In this document: positions 11,577 to 21,869 of the stretch, piece after piece | Layout: each line of letters starts with the position of its first letter | Position numbering within the stretch: position 1 is the first letter of the stretch | Source: Chondrus crispus | Lineage: Eukaryota > Rhodophyta > Florideophyceae > Gigartinales > Gigartinaceae | NCBI RefSeq assembly: GCF_000350225.1 | Contig: NW_005179242.1 | Coordinates: forward strand, 32,890 to 96,889 | DNA length: 64,000 nucleotides | Direction of reading: 5' to 3' | Position numbers and translations under genes: made by a program | The notes under the pieces: generated by a model | Databases searched by the model: none | Told to the model about the DNA's origin: nothing | Seen by the model: only the letters and a program-made list of their open reading frames with translations

Positions 11577-13344
11577 AATCATCGCTTTCGCCCTGACCCG
11601 CCAAGAATCCACTTCTCTCCACAAAGCCCTGACGGCCGCATATACACGAGGAAGTGTTGCCCTCTCCAATCAACGCATCGCAGTCGAGCCGCTCATATAT
11701 CATGCCGGCCTCACAAACGAAGCTCGCGAAAAGGCCCACAACGACTGGACAGCCAACGAACAGCTCTACGACATCATAAAAACCAAGAACCTCGTACCTT
11801 CAACTCTGTTCCGTATTATGGTTTGTACGTCCGCCTTCGGTACCGGAATAGATGTTCCGGATGTTCGAGCAACAGTTCATCTTGGCGCCGCAAGAAGCCT
11901 CGTCGACTTTGCACAGGAGAGTGGCCGATCTGGACGCGACGGACACCACGCATTCGTCTTCGTCCTAAACTCAACCCAGTACAATAAGAGCTTCGAAACC
12001 TCCCTCCTCAAAAAGGGCAACATTTACGAAAACCATCTCGCAGTAACAAACCGAAACGAGACGATGAATTGGGTCCTCAATACCACAGATTGCCGCAAAG
12101 ATGCACTTTACAAAGTCGTGGATGGCCAAGTCTCTGGTGTCTGTCGCTTCGACAAGCACGCAGTCTGGTGCGATGTTTGCAGATCTATGTTCCCCTCCCA
12201 GCCAACTAATGCACCGCACACCCCTCAGAGTTCACAATTTCACACACCGGATACCTCTAGACCTTGGGATGCAAATTCGCAATCCCAGTCTCAGCAACAT
12301 TCGCTTCCCACCGCACCATCGCAATCGCAGTTGCCACCTCCACATCAAGATCAAGATCAAAACCATCTCGAGCCTCAACGGCAAAACCAAATCGGAGCCA
12401 CCACATCCACGCAGCACAACCTCGATGAAATGCTTCTCTTGCTTGAGCAATCCGCTCCAGCCAACCCCCTTCCAGCCCCTCCAGTTCGAAGAATCCTTAC
12501 CTTCTCCCCACAACAATCAATTGAACGCTTGCAGCCTTCCGCATCGCCTTCAATGCAGCAAGCACCATTTCCAATCCGTCCACGTTCACTTCCGACGGCG
12601 TCACCATCTTCGCAGCAAGTCCTTTCGGGCAAACGGCCCGCGTCACTTCCACCATCTGGAACAATTTCGTTCAAGAGCTTACGAACTTCTCCCAGTATGG
12701 CGCGCCAAACCCAACCTAATGTTCTCACAAACCGTTTCCCTTCCCCGTCACCTTCCCTTTCGTTGCCATTTAGTCACTTCCAGGCAATTGACACGGAATC
12801 CACCGTTCATCTGGTAACTCAGTTCCTCCTCCCAACCAAAACAACGTGTCTCTTATGCCACGCTTCTCTTCGCCGTTCCGGTACTGAACATCCTCAGAAT
12901 GACTGTCCATTTATGGAAAGAAGCTGCATTGCCTGTTTCTCTACGACCCATTTCGTCCCATCTTGCCCCGTCCCAAGAAATGTCCCTCTCAAGTGCTATG
13001 ATTGCCGCCTCTCGCACTCCCTTGGACAACCACTTCACCCCACATTCGGCCAATACGGTCGTTGCGATCTACGTCCTATGATATCACTCGCCTGGAACCT
13101 TTGGCGAATGAAGTCTTTCCAGCATAGGATCGCTGAAAACCTGTTCCCTTCCGAAATCCTTTGCCGCTTCAACTCCGTTCCCCGTGCCCGCCCGGCCCGG
13201 ATCACTGAGAAGGACTTAGCCGTCATCTTCTCGGATGCAGCCATAGAGTCCGCTGATGAGAATAACGACCATATGCCTTTGACAATATGGCTCCCACTGG
13301 CTTGGGCCATACATCAAGGTCTTCTCCAACTGGACTTCCAGTAG
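11575..13344 (+). CDS. RecQ-type helicase second lobe, RecQ zinc site and Cys/His clusters (continuation)
   Basis: Coding continues one frame over. It holds RIIAFALTR, LIYHAGL, then VCTSAFGTGIDVPDVR and QESGRSGRDG, which are RecQ motifs IV-VI with the arginine finger. A RecQ-type zinc site follows (CRKDAL...C...C..C). A Pro/Gln-rich low-complexity linker occupies about 12200-12780. The tail has several CxxC/H clusters (CLLCH, CIACF, CYDCR). The junction with the first part lies near 11560-11575 and looks like a one-base frameshift; a 69-nt GTAAGG...TATAG segment there has the wrong length to be the cause. An AATAAA follows at 13386. Confidence 0.65.
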   Translation, partial: RIIAFALTRQESTSLHKALTAAYTRGSVALSNQRIAVEPLIYHAGLTNEAREKAHNDWTANEQLYDIIKTKNLVPSTLFRIMVCTSAFGTGIDVPDVRATVHLGAARSLVDFAQESGRSGRDGHHAFVFVLNSTQYNKSFETSLLKKGNIYENHLAVTNRNETMNWVLNTTDCRKDALYKVVDGQVSGVCRFDKHAVWCDVCRSMFPSQPTNAPHTPQSSQFHTPDTSRPWDANSQSQSQQHSLPTAPSQSQLPPPHQDQDQNHLEPQRQNQIGATTSTQHNLDEMLLLLEQSAPANPLPAPPVRRILTFSPQQSIERLQPSASPSMQQAPFPIRPRSLPTASPSSQQVLSGKRPASLPPSGTISFKSLRTSPSMARQTQPNVLTNRFPSPSPSLSLPFSHFQAIDTESTVHLVTQFLLPTKTTCLLCHASLRRSGTEHPQNDCPFMERSCIACFSTTHFVPSCPVPRNVPLKCYDCRLSHSLGQPLHPTFGQYGRCDLRPMISLAWNLWRMKSFQHRIAENLFPSEILCRFNSVPRARPARITEKDLAVIFSDAAIESADENNDHMPLTIWLPLAWAIHQGLLQLDFQ

Positions 13345-13385
13345 TTTTCTATCTCCACATACTGCAGTATTAGGACCACATTTTC

Positions 13386-13391
13386 AATAAA
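13386..13391 (+). terminator. AATAAA polyadenylation signal after the helicase gene
   Basis: The hexamer lies 41 bp after the stop codon, in TTCAATAAACTC, a suitable distance for the 3' end of the recombinase-helicase transcript. Confidence 0.45.
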
Positions 13392-13719
13392 CTCTCAACA
13401 ATAGAAATCTTCAATCTTCTCGGAAACGGAACCATTAACATGTCACAGCGATCCTCACATTTCCATGTGCCCGTGCAATCACTACCGGCCGTTTCTGTTG
13501 AATCATTCATTTATACATCTTCTACGTCGCGCCATATCCTACTGCTATGCTCACCAATTGTGCCGTTTTGCTGTTTCTCCACTATGCAAACCACCCCACA
13601 AAATTTACACTTGTGCTTTTGTAACGGCCATCTACTACAGAAGTAGCTGAAACAGAAAAGAAACATGCGAACACATCGTTCAGGCCTCTTGGAGGACGCG
13701 TGTTGCGTGTAGCCCTCTC

Positions 13720-15300
13720 GAAAGTATCATTCTGGCACACCTTCAAAACGCATCATTCTCGCACCCCTCCAGAACGAATCGTGCACGCATCCACCCGAAC
13801 GTATCATTCTCGCACCCGTCCAAAAAGCATCGTTCTCGCGGCCGTCCGGAACGCATCACAGGTGCACCCCTCCGGAACGTATCATTCTCGCACCCCTTTA
13901 GAACGCATCATAGGCGCACCCCTCCGGAACGTATCATTTTCGCACCCCTTTAGAACGCGTCGTCGGCGCACCCCTCCCGAACGTATCATTCTCGCACCCC
14001 TTTTGAACGCATCGTGGGCGCACCCCTCCGGAACGAATCATTCTCGCACCCCTTTTGAACGCGTCGTGGGCGCACCCCTCCGGAACGTATCATTCTCGCG
14101 CCCCTCCAGAACGCATCCTGGGCGCAACCCTTCCGCACGTATCATTCTCGCACTCCTTTTGAACGCGTCGTGGGCGCACACATCCGGAACGTATCATTCT
14201 CGCGCCCCTATAGAACGCATGATGGGGGCACCCCTCCCGCACGTACCACTCTCGCACCCCTCCCGAACGTATCATTCTCGCACCCCTTTTGAACGCGTCG
14301 TGGGCGCACCCCTCCGGAACGTATCATTCTCGCGCCCCTCCAGAACGCATCCTGGGCGCAACCCTTCCGCACGTATCATTCTCGCAACCTTCCCGAACGT
14401 ATCATTCTCGTCCCCCTTTAGAACGCGTCGTGGGCGCACCCCTCCCGAACGTATCAGTCTGGCACCTCTTGAAACCCATCGTCGGTGCACTCCTCCCGAA
14501 CGTATCATTCTCACACCCGTTTCAAACGCGTCGTGGGAGCACCCCTCCCGAACGTATCATTCTCGCACCCGTCCAAAAAGCATTGTTCTCGCGGCCCTCC
14601 AGAACGCATCATAGGCGCACCCCTCGGGAACGTATCATTCTCGCACCCCTTTAGAACGCATCATAGGCGAACCCCCCCGGAACGTATCATTCTCGCACCT
14701 CTTTTGAATGCGTCGTGGGCGCACCCCTCCGGAACGTATCATTCTCGCACCTCTTTAGGACGCATCGTGGGTGCACCCCTCGGGAACCAATCATTCTCGC
14801 ACCCCTTTCAAACGCGTCGTGGGCGCACTCCTCCCGAACGTATCATTCTCGCACCCTTCCAAAAGCATCGTTCTCGCGCCCCGCCAGATCGCATCATGGG
14901 GGCACCCCTCCCGAACGTATCATTCTCGCGTCCCTCCAGAACGCATCATGGGCGCACCCGTCCCGAACGTATCATTCTTGCACCCCTTTAGAATGCGTCG
15001 TGGGCGCACCCCTCCCGAACGTATCATTTTCGCACCTTTCCAAAAAGCATCGGTCTGGCGCCCCTCCAGAACGCATCATGGGCGAAACCATTCGGACCGT
15101 ATCATTCTGGCATCCCTCTAAAACGAATGATGAGCGCACCCCTATAGAACACATCATGAGCGCACCCCTCTCGAACGTATCATTCTTGCACCCCTTCAAA
15201 ACGCATCATTCTCGCACCCCCTCAGGTCGCATCCTATACCCACCCCTCCAGAACGCATCGTGCGCGCATCCCTCCCCAGCGCATCGCTGACACACCCGTC
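13720..15300 (+). repeat. 26-bp minisatellite, main array (about 60 units)
   Basis: The unit has two alternating 26-bp flavours: one begins CGTATCATTCTCGCACCCC and the next CGCATCATGGGCGCACCCC. They make a 52-bp higher-order repeat with a near-constant GCACCCCT core and variable GAA junctions. Because 26 is not a multiple of 3 and the unit lacks stops in several frames, long frames open on both strands. I do not treat them as genes. Confidence 0.9.
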
Positions 15301-15940
15301 CAAAATGCGTCGTTGAGGCAACGATCATCGAAACATGCATACGGCGCTTTTCAATTTCGCGCAGTAAATAACTCAGAAAGCTTTGATGTTCAGGACATAA
15401 ATTACGCCGACTTATTTTGTAACTCGTACATGCGCACTGCGACGCTGTTAGTGCAGTATAAGGCCCTGCCACTAAATCTGCCTGCTGCCATTGCCCCCCT
15501 CTCAGCACGATACGTTTTGGGGATCTGACAATCTTGCCAGACGAGGGACATGGTACGTGATAAAATATGTAGTTAATAATATTGCTCATGCGCCTCCAAT
15601 CGCACACGGCACAAACTAAATTTTGCGCATTGACATTTTATTGGCTGTGCGCCGCCGTCGACAAAATTTTAGTCAGAATTGCCAACAGCAATGTTGCCAA
15701 TACAGCGCGTATGGGGGTGTCGCCGTGTAAATCGGCCTAAAACGAATCGTCCCACCAGAAAACTCTCGCCGTTAAAACCGCCCAGCACGATACGCTTTGG
15801 GCCATATACCGTAGGCAGTACCAAAATCGCACATACGTCGAATCAGGTCTGGACGATACGTTTTTTATCATTACGTATCGATCCTGAAATGTGCCCAAAA
15901 CGTATCGTCCCGCGGGAACTGAGGCCAGAACTAAACATAG
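15130..15940 (+). repeat. duplicated 0.8-kb segment, copy 1
   Basis: The left part is diverged minisatellite units. The right part (15302-15940) is non-satellite sequence. It contains boxes of the type ACGATACGTTTTGGG or the reverse at about 15507, 15739, 15787, 15853 and 15894, plus ATTGG/CCAAT motifs near 15640 and 15695. It is nearly identical to 16210-17016, offset about 1079 bp. Confidence 0.85.
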
Positions 15941-15944
15941 CCCG

Positions 15945-16392
15945 CATCGTGGGCGCAACCCTCCCGAACGTATCCTTCTCGCACCCGTCCAAAAAGCATC
16001 GTTCTCGCGCCCCTACAGAACGCATCATGGGCGCACCCCTCCCGAACGTATCATTCTCGCACCCTTTTAGAACGCGTCGTGTGCGTATCCCTCCCGAACG
16101 TATCATTCTCGCACCCGTCCAAAAAGCATCGATCTCGTGCCCCTCCAAAACGCATCATGGGCGGACCCCTCCCAAACGGATCATTCTCGGACCCCTTTAG
16201 AACGCATCATGGGTGCACCCCTATAGAACACGTCATGAGCGCACCCCTCTCGAACGTATCATTCTTGCACCCCTTCAAAACGCATCATTCTTGCACCCCA
16301 TCAGGTCGCATTCTAGACCCACCCCTCCAGAACGCATCGTGCGCGTACCCCTCCCCAATGCATCGCTGACGCATCCGTCCAAAATGCGTCGT
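15945..16392 (+). repeat. 26-bp minisatellite, second array (about 17 units)
   Basis: The same unit as in the main array resumes directly after duplicated segment copy 1 and runs into copy 2. The minisatellite and the box-rich segment thus form a larger 1.08-kb repeat. Confidence 0.85.
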
Positions 16393-17016
16393 TGAGGCAA
16401 CGATCATCGAAACGTGCATACGGCGCTTTTCAATTTCGCGCAGTAAATAACTCAGAAAGCTTTGATGTTCAGGACATAAATTACGCCGACTTATTTTGTA
16501 ACTCGTACATGCGCACTGCGACGCTGTTAGTGCAGTATAAGGCCCTGCCACTAAATCTGCCTGCTGTAATTTTCCCCCCAGCCCGATACGTTTTGGGGAT
16601 CTGCCAATCTTGCCAGACGAGGGACATGGTACGTGATAAAATATGAAGTTAATAATATTGCTCATGCGCCTCCAATCGCACACGGCAAAAACTAAATTTT
16701 GCGCATTGACATTTTATTGGCTATGCGCCGCCGTCGGTAAACTTTAGTCAGAAATTGCCAACAGCAATGTTGCCAATACAGCGCGTATGAGGGTGCCGCC
16801 GTGTAAATCGGCCTAAAACGTATCGTCCCACCAGAAAACTGTCGCCGTTAAAACCGCCCGGTACGATACTTTTTGGGCCATATACTGTAGGCAGTACCAA
16901 AATCGCACATACGTCGAATCAGGCCTGGACGATACGTTTTTTATCATTACGTATCGATCCTGACATGTGCCCAAAACGTATCGTCCCGCGGGAACTGAGG
17001 CCAGAACTAAACATAG
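16210..17016 (+). repeat. duplicated 0.8-kb segment, copy 2
   Basis: This is the second copy of the box-rich segment, with the ACGATACG-type boxes kept at about 16583, 16815, 16860, 16930 and 16972. It ends at ...AACATAG, the same point as copy 1. Confidence 0.85.
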
Positions 17017-17039
17017 TACACACTTTCATGGCGTAATAT

Positions 17040-17165
17040 ACTTAGGGAATATCCCCTAAATCCCCTAATCCATCTAAACCACATAATCCACCTAAACCAC
17101 ATAATCCACACAATCCACATACTCCACAAGTCCCTCCTCCTCCACCTACACCTCCTATCCTCTAA
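17040..17165 (+). repeat. degenerate C-rich short repeat
   Basis: Imperfect repeats such as CCCCTAAAT, CCTAAACCACATAATCCAC and CTCCTCCTCC follow the duplicated block. They recall interstitial telomere-like DNA (CCCTAA-type), but the array is too degenerate to call a telomere. Confidence 0.5.
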
Positions 17166-17740
17166 AATCCTAATTTATAATATACAGTATACGCCCTCTA
17201 CCCTGATGCCATTTTCGACGCCTATCCGTCAAACCCATGGGTATAGGGGCGTTTCGCTACTTGCAACTTGACCATGTGTTCTTCGAGTACGAGGTACTAT
17301 TCAAATATGATGTCTTGCATAGAAATGAATTTCGGTTTTGCTAAGTCCGGCAACGACCTTTGATGTTCCTATGCATACAAAGTGTGCCATTTAAAGGCAG
17401 ACGGGGAGTGTGCAAGTAGTCCATGTGAGTCCGTGGGGAGCTTGTTGCTGTGCTCTGATTAGAAATGCACTGGTTTATTAATATTTATTGCCAGCGTTGG
17501 TTTTCTGATTAAGTAGTCTAACGCCCGGTACCCCAAATGCACGAATGTTCTAAGGATAACGTTTATGTAGATTTAGTGTACATCATTTCCATGGTATACG
17601 TGTAATTCCAACCTCAAATTGTTTATGTGAGAGTGCGAGTGCAGTGTCAAGCGCTTCATGACATATTTTCCGATGCTCACCATCTGACTTGTCGGATTGA
17701 TTGTATTTGTCTTGACGGACGGTAGGCGGTTTATAGTTAT

Positions 17741-17840
17741 NNNNNNNNNNNNNNNNNNNNNNNNNNNNNNNNNNNNNNNNNNNNNNNNNNNNNNNNNNNN
17801 NNNNNNNNNNNNNNNNNNNNNNNNNNNNNNNNNNNNNNNN
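17741..17840. other. assembly gap (100 N)
   Basis: Exactly 100 N, the usual placeholder for a gap of unknown size. Linkage across it is scaffold-level only. Confidence 0.98.
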
Positions 17841-18341
17841 TATAGATCAGTATGTAGCGGACTTATGTACGGTACAGTAGGCCTAATCCATTGCAGTGCA
17901 GTAGACATATATCACTGTTAAAAGTAATACATATTTAAACGTACAGCAATTCTGTCATACAATAAAGATTGGTTAATATTTTCTTTGTGAAACGAAAAAA
18001 CCAGTGCAAGCTTAGGAAGGAATGTGCAGACATGCCATAAAGTTGTAACAAAGTGTGACACACACACGAGGTAACCATAAAACGCCTGCCGGCAGGCGTT
18101 TTATGGTTACCTCGTGTGTGTGTCACACTTTGTTACAACTTTATGGCATGTCTGCACATTCCTTCCTAAGCTTGCACTGGTTTTTTCGTTTCACAAAGAA
18201 AATATTAACCAATCTTTATTGTATGACAGAATTGCTGTACGTTTAAATATGTATTACTTTTAACAGTAATATATGTCTACTGCACTGCAATGGATTAGGC
18301 CTACTGTAACGTACATAAGTCGGCTTACATACTGATCTATA
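17841..18341. repeat. large palindrome, about 250-bp arms, no spacer
   Basis: The centre lies between 18090 and 18091 (AACGCCTGCC|GGCAGGCGTT). About 165 bp on each side of the centre are perfect complements. Towards the tips there are a few differences: C/T near 17911, G/T near 17870 and a GTAGCGGAC versus GTAAGCCGAC indel. The left arm begins at the gap. Identical 63-residue frames appear on both strands only because of the symmetry. Confidence 0.95.
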
Positions 18342-18369
18342 GTATTCATTTGTTTATGTATTAATTTCC

Positions 18370-18985
18370 CCGCACACAACAACTGCTTTTTGTTTCGGAC
18401 TTCCAGTTAGCGGCAGTGTTGAGCCCGACGTAATGAACCGCTGACATATTCCAATAGAGATCTGTACGTTTCAATTTTAATTATAAAGCTACTTCCCCCA
18501 ACAAATGCTGCCTGTTTCCTACTTCCAGTTAGCGATCGCTACACTGCAGAACCTGACGTAGTGGACATCTGGCATATCTAAATCGCCATCTGTGACTTTC
18601 AATTTTTAATTATAAAATATCGTCCCCCAACAACTGCTCCCTGTTTCCGATTTCCAGTTCCCGGCACTGCAGAACCTGACGTAATGGACACCTGGCATAT
18701 TTTACTAGAGATATGTATATTTCAATTTTAATTATAGAGCAACATCTCCCAGCAAATGCTGACGGTTTCCAACTTCCAGTTAGCGAAACTGCAGATCCAA
18801 ACGTAATGGACATCTGGCATATCTAAATCGCCATCTGTAACTTTAAAATTTTAATCATAAAATATCGTACCCCGAAAACTGCTGCCTGTTTCTTACTTCT
18901 AGTTTGCGGCACGGCAGAACCTGACGTAATGGGCACCTGTAATATCTAAATAGCGATCTGCAACTTTCATTTTTAATAAAGGTAA
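18370..18985 (+). repeat. tandem repeat, about 124-bp unit, five copies
   Basis: Copies start near 18380, 18502, 18629, 18754 and 18877. Each contains AACTGCTGCCTGTTTCC, ACTTCCAGTTAGCG, GCAGAACCTGACGTAATGG and CTGGCATAT. Alternate copies resemble each other more (for example CGCCATCTG versus GAGATCTG), which hints at a dimeric higher-order unit. Confidence 0.85.
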
Positions 18986-20413
18986 TGCTATAGATGCGTA
19001 AGAGGCATGATATATCACAATCCCGTTAAAAGCAAAAATCACTTTCTGGTAGGAAACAATTGCTTGAGATGCAGTTGGGTCATATGTGGTGCCTTTCCGT
19101 AGCGACATAGCGCACCATCTCACGATCTTGAAGATGGTATTAACTCTAATCTATACACTGTATGTTCACGAGCATGGCTGAAGATCGAGTGAAAAGGAAG
19201 GCCAACTTGCAGCCTTCCTCTGTGAAGCTCAAATTTTGCACTAATCCGACGGTGTAGTTTTCCTACGAACTGATTCGTGTGACTCCGACATCAGCCTTTT
19301 CAATGAAATCTCTCCCCTTGAAGTCTTCTACTACATGCTGTCCAGACCAGCTGGATAAACTGGGCGTGAACGGCCTCGTCGATCTGCCAGGGTGTGGCAA
19401 TTATCTCAAATTTCTGAGGTGAGCTGATTCTGTATTCTTGGTTGTGATCGAGTGCGTGCACTAATTCGCCGGCTACAGTATCACCTTACGATAACTTCGT
19501 CATGGGCTCAGGCTCACTCTTCAGAACAACGGAAATATGTGGCCAAACGAGACCACCACCAATACAGTTCCAAACGGAAAGGTTCAATTGAGTAAATGGC
19601 CTTACATTATTACGCAGGCACCGGGTTGACACGCACAACGCGCTCCAAGCGGGCTTGAAGCCGGGAAGGACTAAGATTTTAATCTGAAATTCTTTCTCCA
19701 CTTGCTGCCCCTTCTTTGTTGGCCCAGCCCTAGAGCACAGTCGTCACTTTTCGTGCCCGTCGTCGTCGTCACAATCACAGCTCTAGCTCAATCACCCACA
19801 GTCTTTGCGCCGCCGCTCTCATCGCCACGCTCACCCCCTTCCTCCCCCTAATAAACACGACGCACACCCCCATTCTCACCCCCATCCTCACCGTCTCCCT
19901 CATAGTGCAGCACTTCACATAGGAGCAGAGTTGATTCAAATAGGAACGCGTCACCTCCCATCCCGCTGTTGCGAAGCGTATCTAAGGCAGACTGGAGGTT
20001 TTTTTTCACGACCAGTGCTTTCAAAGACGAGATCGGGTTGTCATCGCTTCTGGGGCTTTGCTTCCCCCATCGGCGGCCATACTCCTTCGGGGGAACATTC
20101 TAACGACCGTACTTCACAGTTCGATACAAGAGCTCTTCAACGACGACAACTGCCTGCGGCGTTCATCATGAGAAATTCATTTGTCTCATTGTCGTCTCCT
20201 ACTCCTCATTGACATGGCACTCTGCGCAAACTTCATCAGTGTGTTCCCCCAAACTCAGATTCAGACATTCAATTGCCAATTCCATCCATTCCAGTAGGCA
20301 TGGCCTCCAACAACTCGTCCGCTTTGGCAAGCGACTCTTTTGCTCCTGGTCCGGTTTCAATTGCCGCCATACAAACTGAGAATACCTGTAGTTTTTTAGC
20401 TGCTCGCCTACAA
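18986..20413. other. no firm gene; pyrimidine-rich tract near 19.8 kb
   Basis: No recognisable product was found. At 19740-19910 the plus strand is C/T-rich with short GTCGTC, CACC and TCACCC repeats, and its His/Pro-rich translation looks compositional. Confidence 0.45.
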
Positions 20414-21350
20414 GCTTTCCAACGGCTCGCTGGTGTACTTTCACCAGCCATATCCTGCTCCGTCCGCATCCTAGTAATGGACTCGGACATGCAGCGCTCC
20501 GACGCAGTTGTAGAAATCGATGAAATTCGTACGGATACCGATAGACATAATTTTGCCTTGGCCACGTCCCGAATTCCATCTTTTTGTGTGCTCTGAAGCC
20601 TGGGTACCCGCAAGCAAACGATCCGTGTTGCATCATTGAACCAATAACAGCATCCTCTTGCGAATGACAAATTTTCTTGCGGGCCTCTGAACGACCCTGG
20701 ATAAAAAGAACTGCGGCATCATTAGTAGTCACCCCTGCGCTCAGTACGGACCGCCTGGAATCGCGCCCTCCTTCAAAATCGATAACACTAAAACCCCAGA
20801 GGCTAACCTCAATTCCCCTCATCTCTCGACCTCGCCAGCCCTTCTCACGATAATAACCCCGGCTTGACATCCCGAATACACGCTTTCCAACTGCTCGCTG
20901 CTGTACTTTCACAAGCCATATCCTGCTCCGTCCGCTTCCTGGTAATAGACTTGGACATGCAGCGCTCCGATGCAGTTGTAGAAATCGATGAAATTCGTAC
21001 GGATAGCGATATAATCTTGTCTCAGCCTTGTCCCGAAGTCCATCTTTTTGTGTGCTCTGAAGCCTGGGTACCCCCAAGCAAACGATCGATCCGTGTTGCA
21101 TCATTGAACCAATAGCAGTATCCTGCTGCGCATGCCAACATTTTCTTGCCGGCCTCTGAACGACCCTGGACTAAAAGAAGTGCGGTATCATTACTATTCA
21201 TCCCTGCGCCCAGTACGGATCGCCTGGAATCGTACCCTCCTGCAAAATCGATAACACTAAAACTCCAGAGGCTACCGGCAAATCCCCCTCCCCTCCATCT
21301 CTCGACCTCGCCAGCCCTTCTCACGATAATAACCCCTGCTTGACATCCCC
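20414..21350. repeat. tandem duplication, 468-bp unit, two copies
   Basis: GCTTTCCAAC at 20414 and 20882 starts two head-to-tail copies that stay alike to CTTGACATCCC. Frames are open on both strands; plus-strand MQRSDAVVEIDEIRTD is identical in both copies. I recognise no domain, and the coding strand cannot be decided by eye. Confidence 0.8.
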
Positions 21351-21869
21351 AATCAGTCTTTCTCTCTACTGCGGCAGAAATTCCAACATTACCCAGAGCT
21401 TTTGTCTCGTTTTCCTATTTTATGCAAAGGATTAAATATCGAGGAATATACTGCGACGAAGCCTCCCGGACTGACAAGCTATGAGAAAAAAGAGGGGTAC
21501 AGATCAATCGAAGAGAGACGGAATTTGGACAATGAGGGCTGCTAGAGATAAGAGACGTACTGTAGATTTGTGCGGCGCGTGTGCGGGTTTCGAAGAAGTC
21601 GGTTTGTGAGTCTTTCCGTGGGGCGTGGACAACACACATTAGCCGGTATTCCGTACAGTACTTCAGCACAAAACAGACACAACACACGCGGACACGCACA
21701 AATTCCGTGGCACTTTTGTAGTTCCATTTGTATCTACCGCCCTTTTCGCTGTGAATCCGAGATATTTGACAATTTCTTTCCTTTCCCTCTATATATATAT
21801 TTGCGTATCGTGATTACGTGGTTGTTCACCTTTCTTCTCTCATTCTCCTGGTTCGGCATTGGTTGCACC

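Noticed and set aside
13700..14614. A 304-residue open frame (and several antisense frames) across the minisatellite
   Set aside because: The 26-bp unit lacks stops in several frames, so long frames arise on both strands. The protein is just a repeat translation.
13720..16392. CRISPR-like reading of the regularly spaced repeats
   Set aside because: There are no unique spacers between repeats; units are contiguous and diverging, and the surroundings are eukaryotic.
17935..18246. Identical 63-residue proteins on opposite strands
   Set aside because: They are the unavoidable result of the perfect palindrome centre, not two genes.
20199..21104. 301-residue minus-strand frame over the 468-bp duplication
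   Set aside because: Plus-strand frames are equally open in the same repeat; coding strand undecided, so I list only the repeat.
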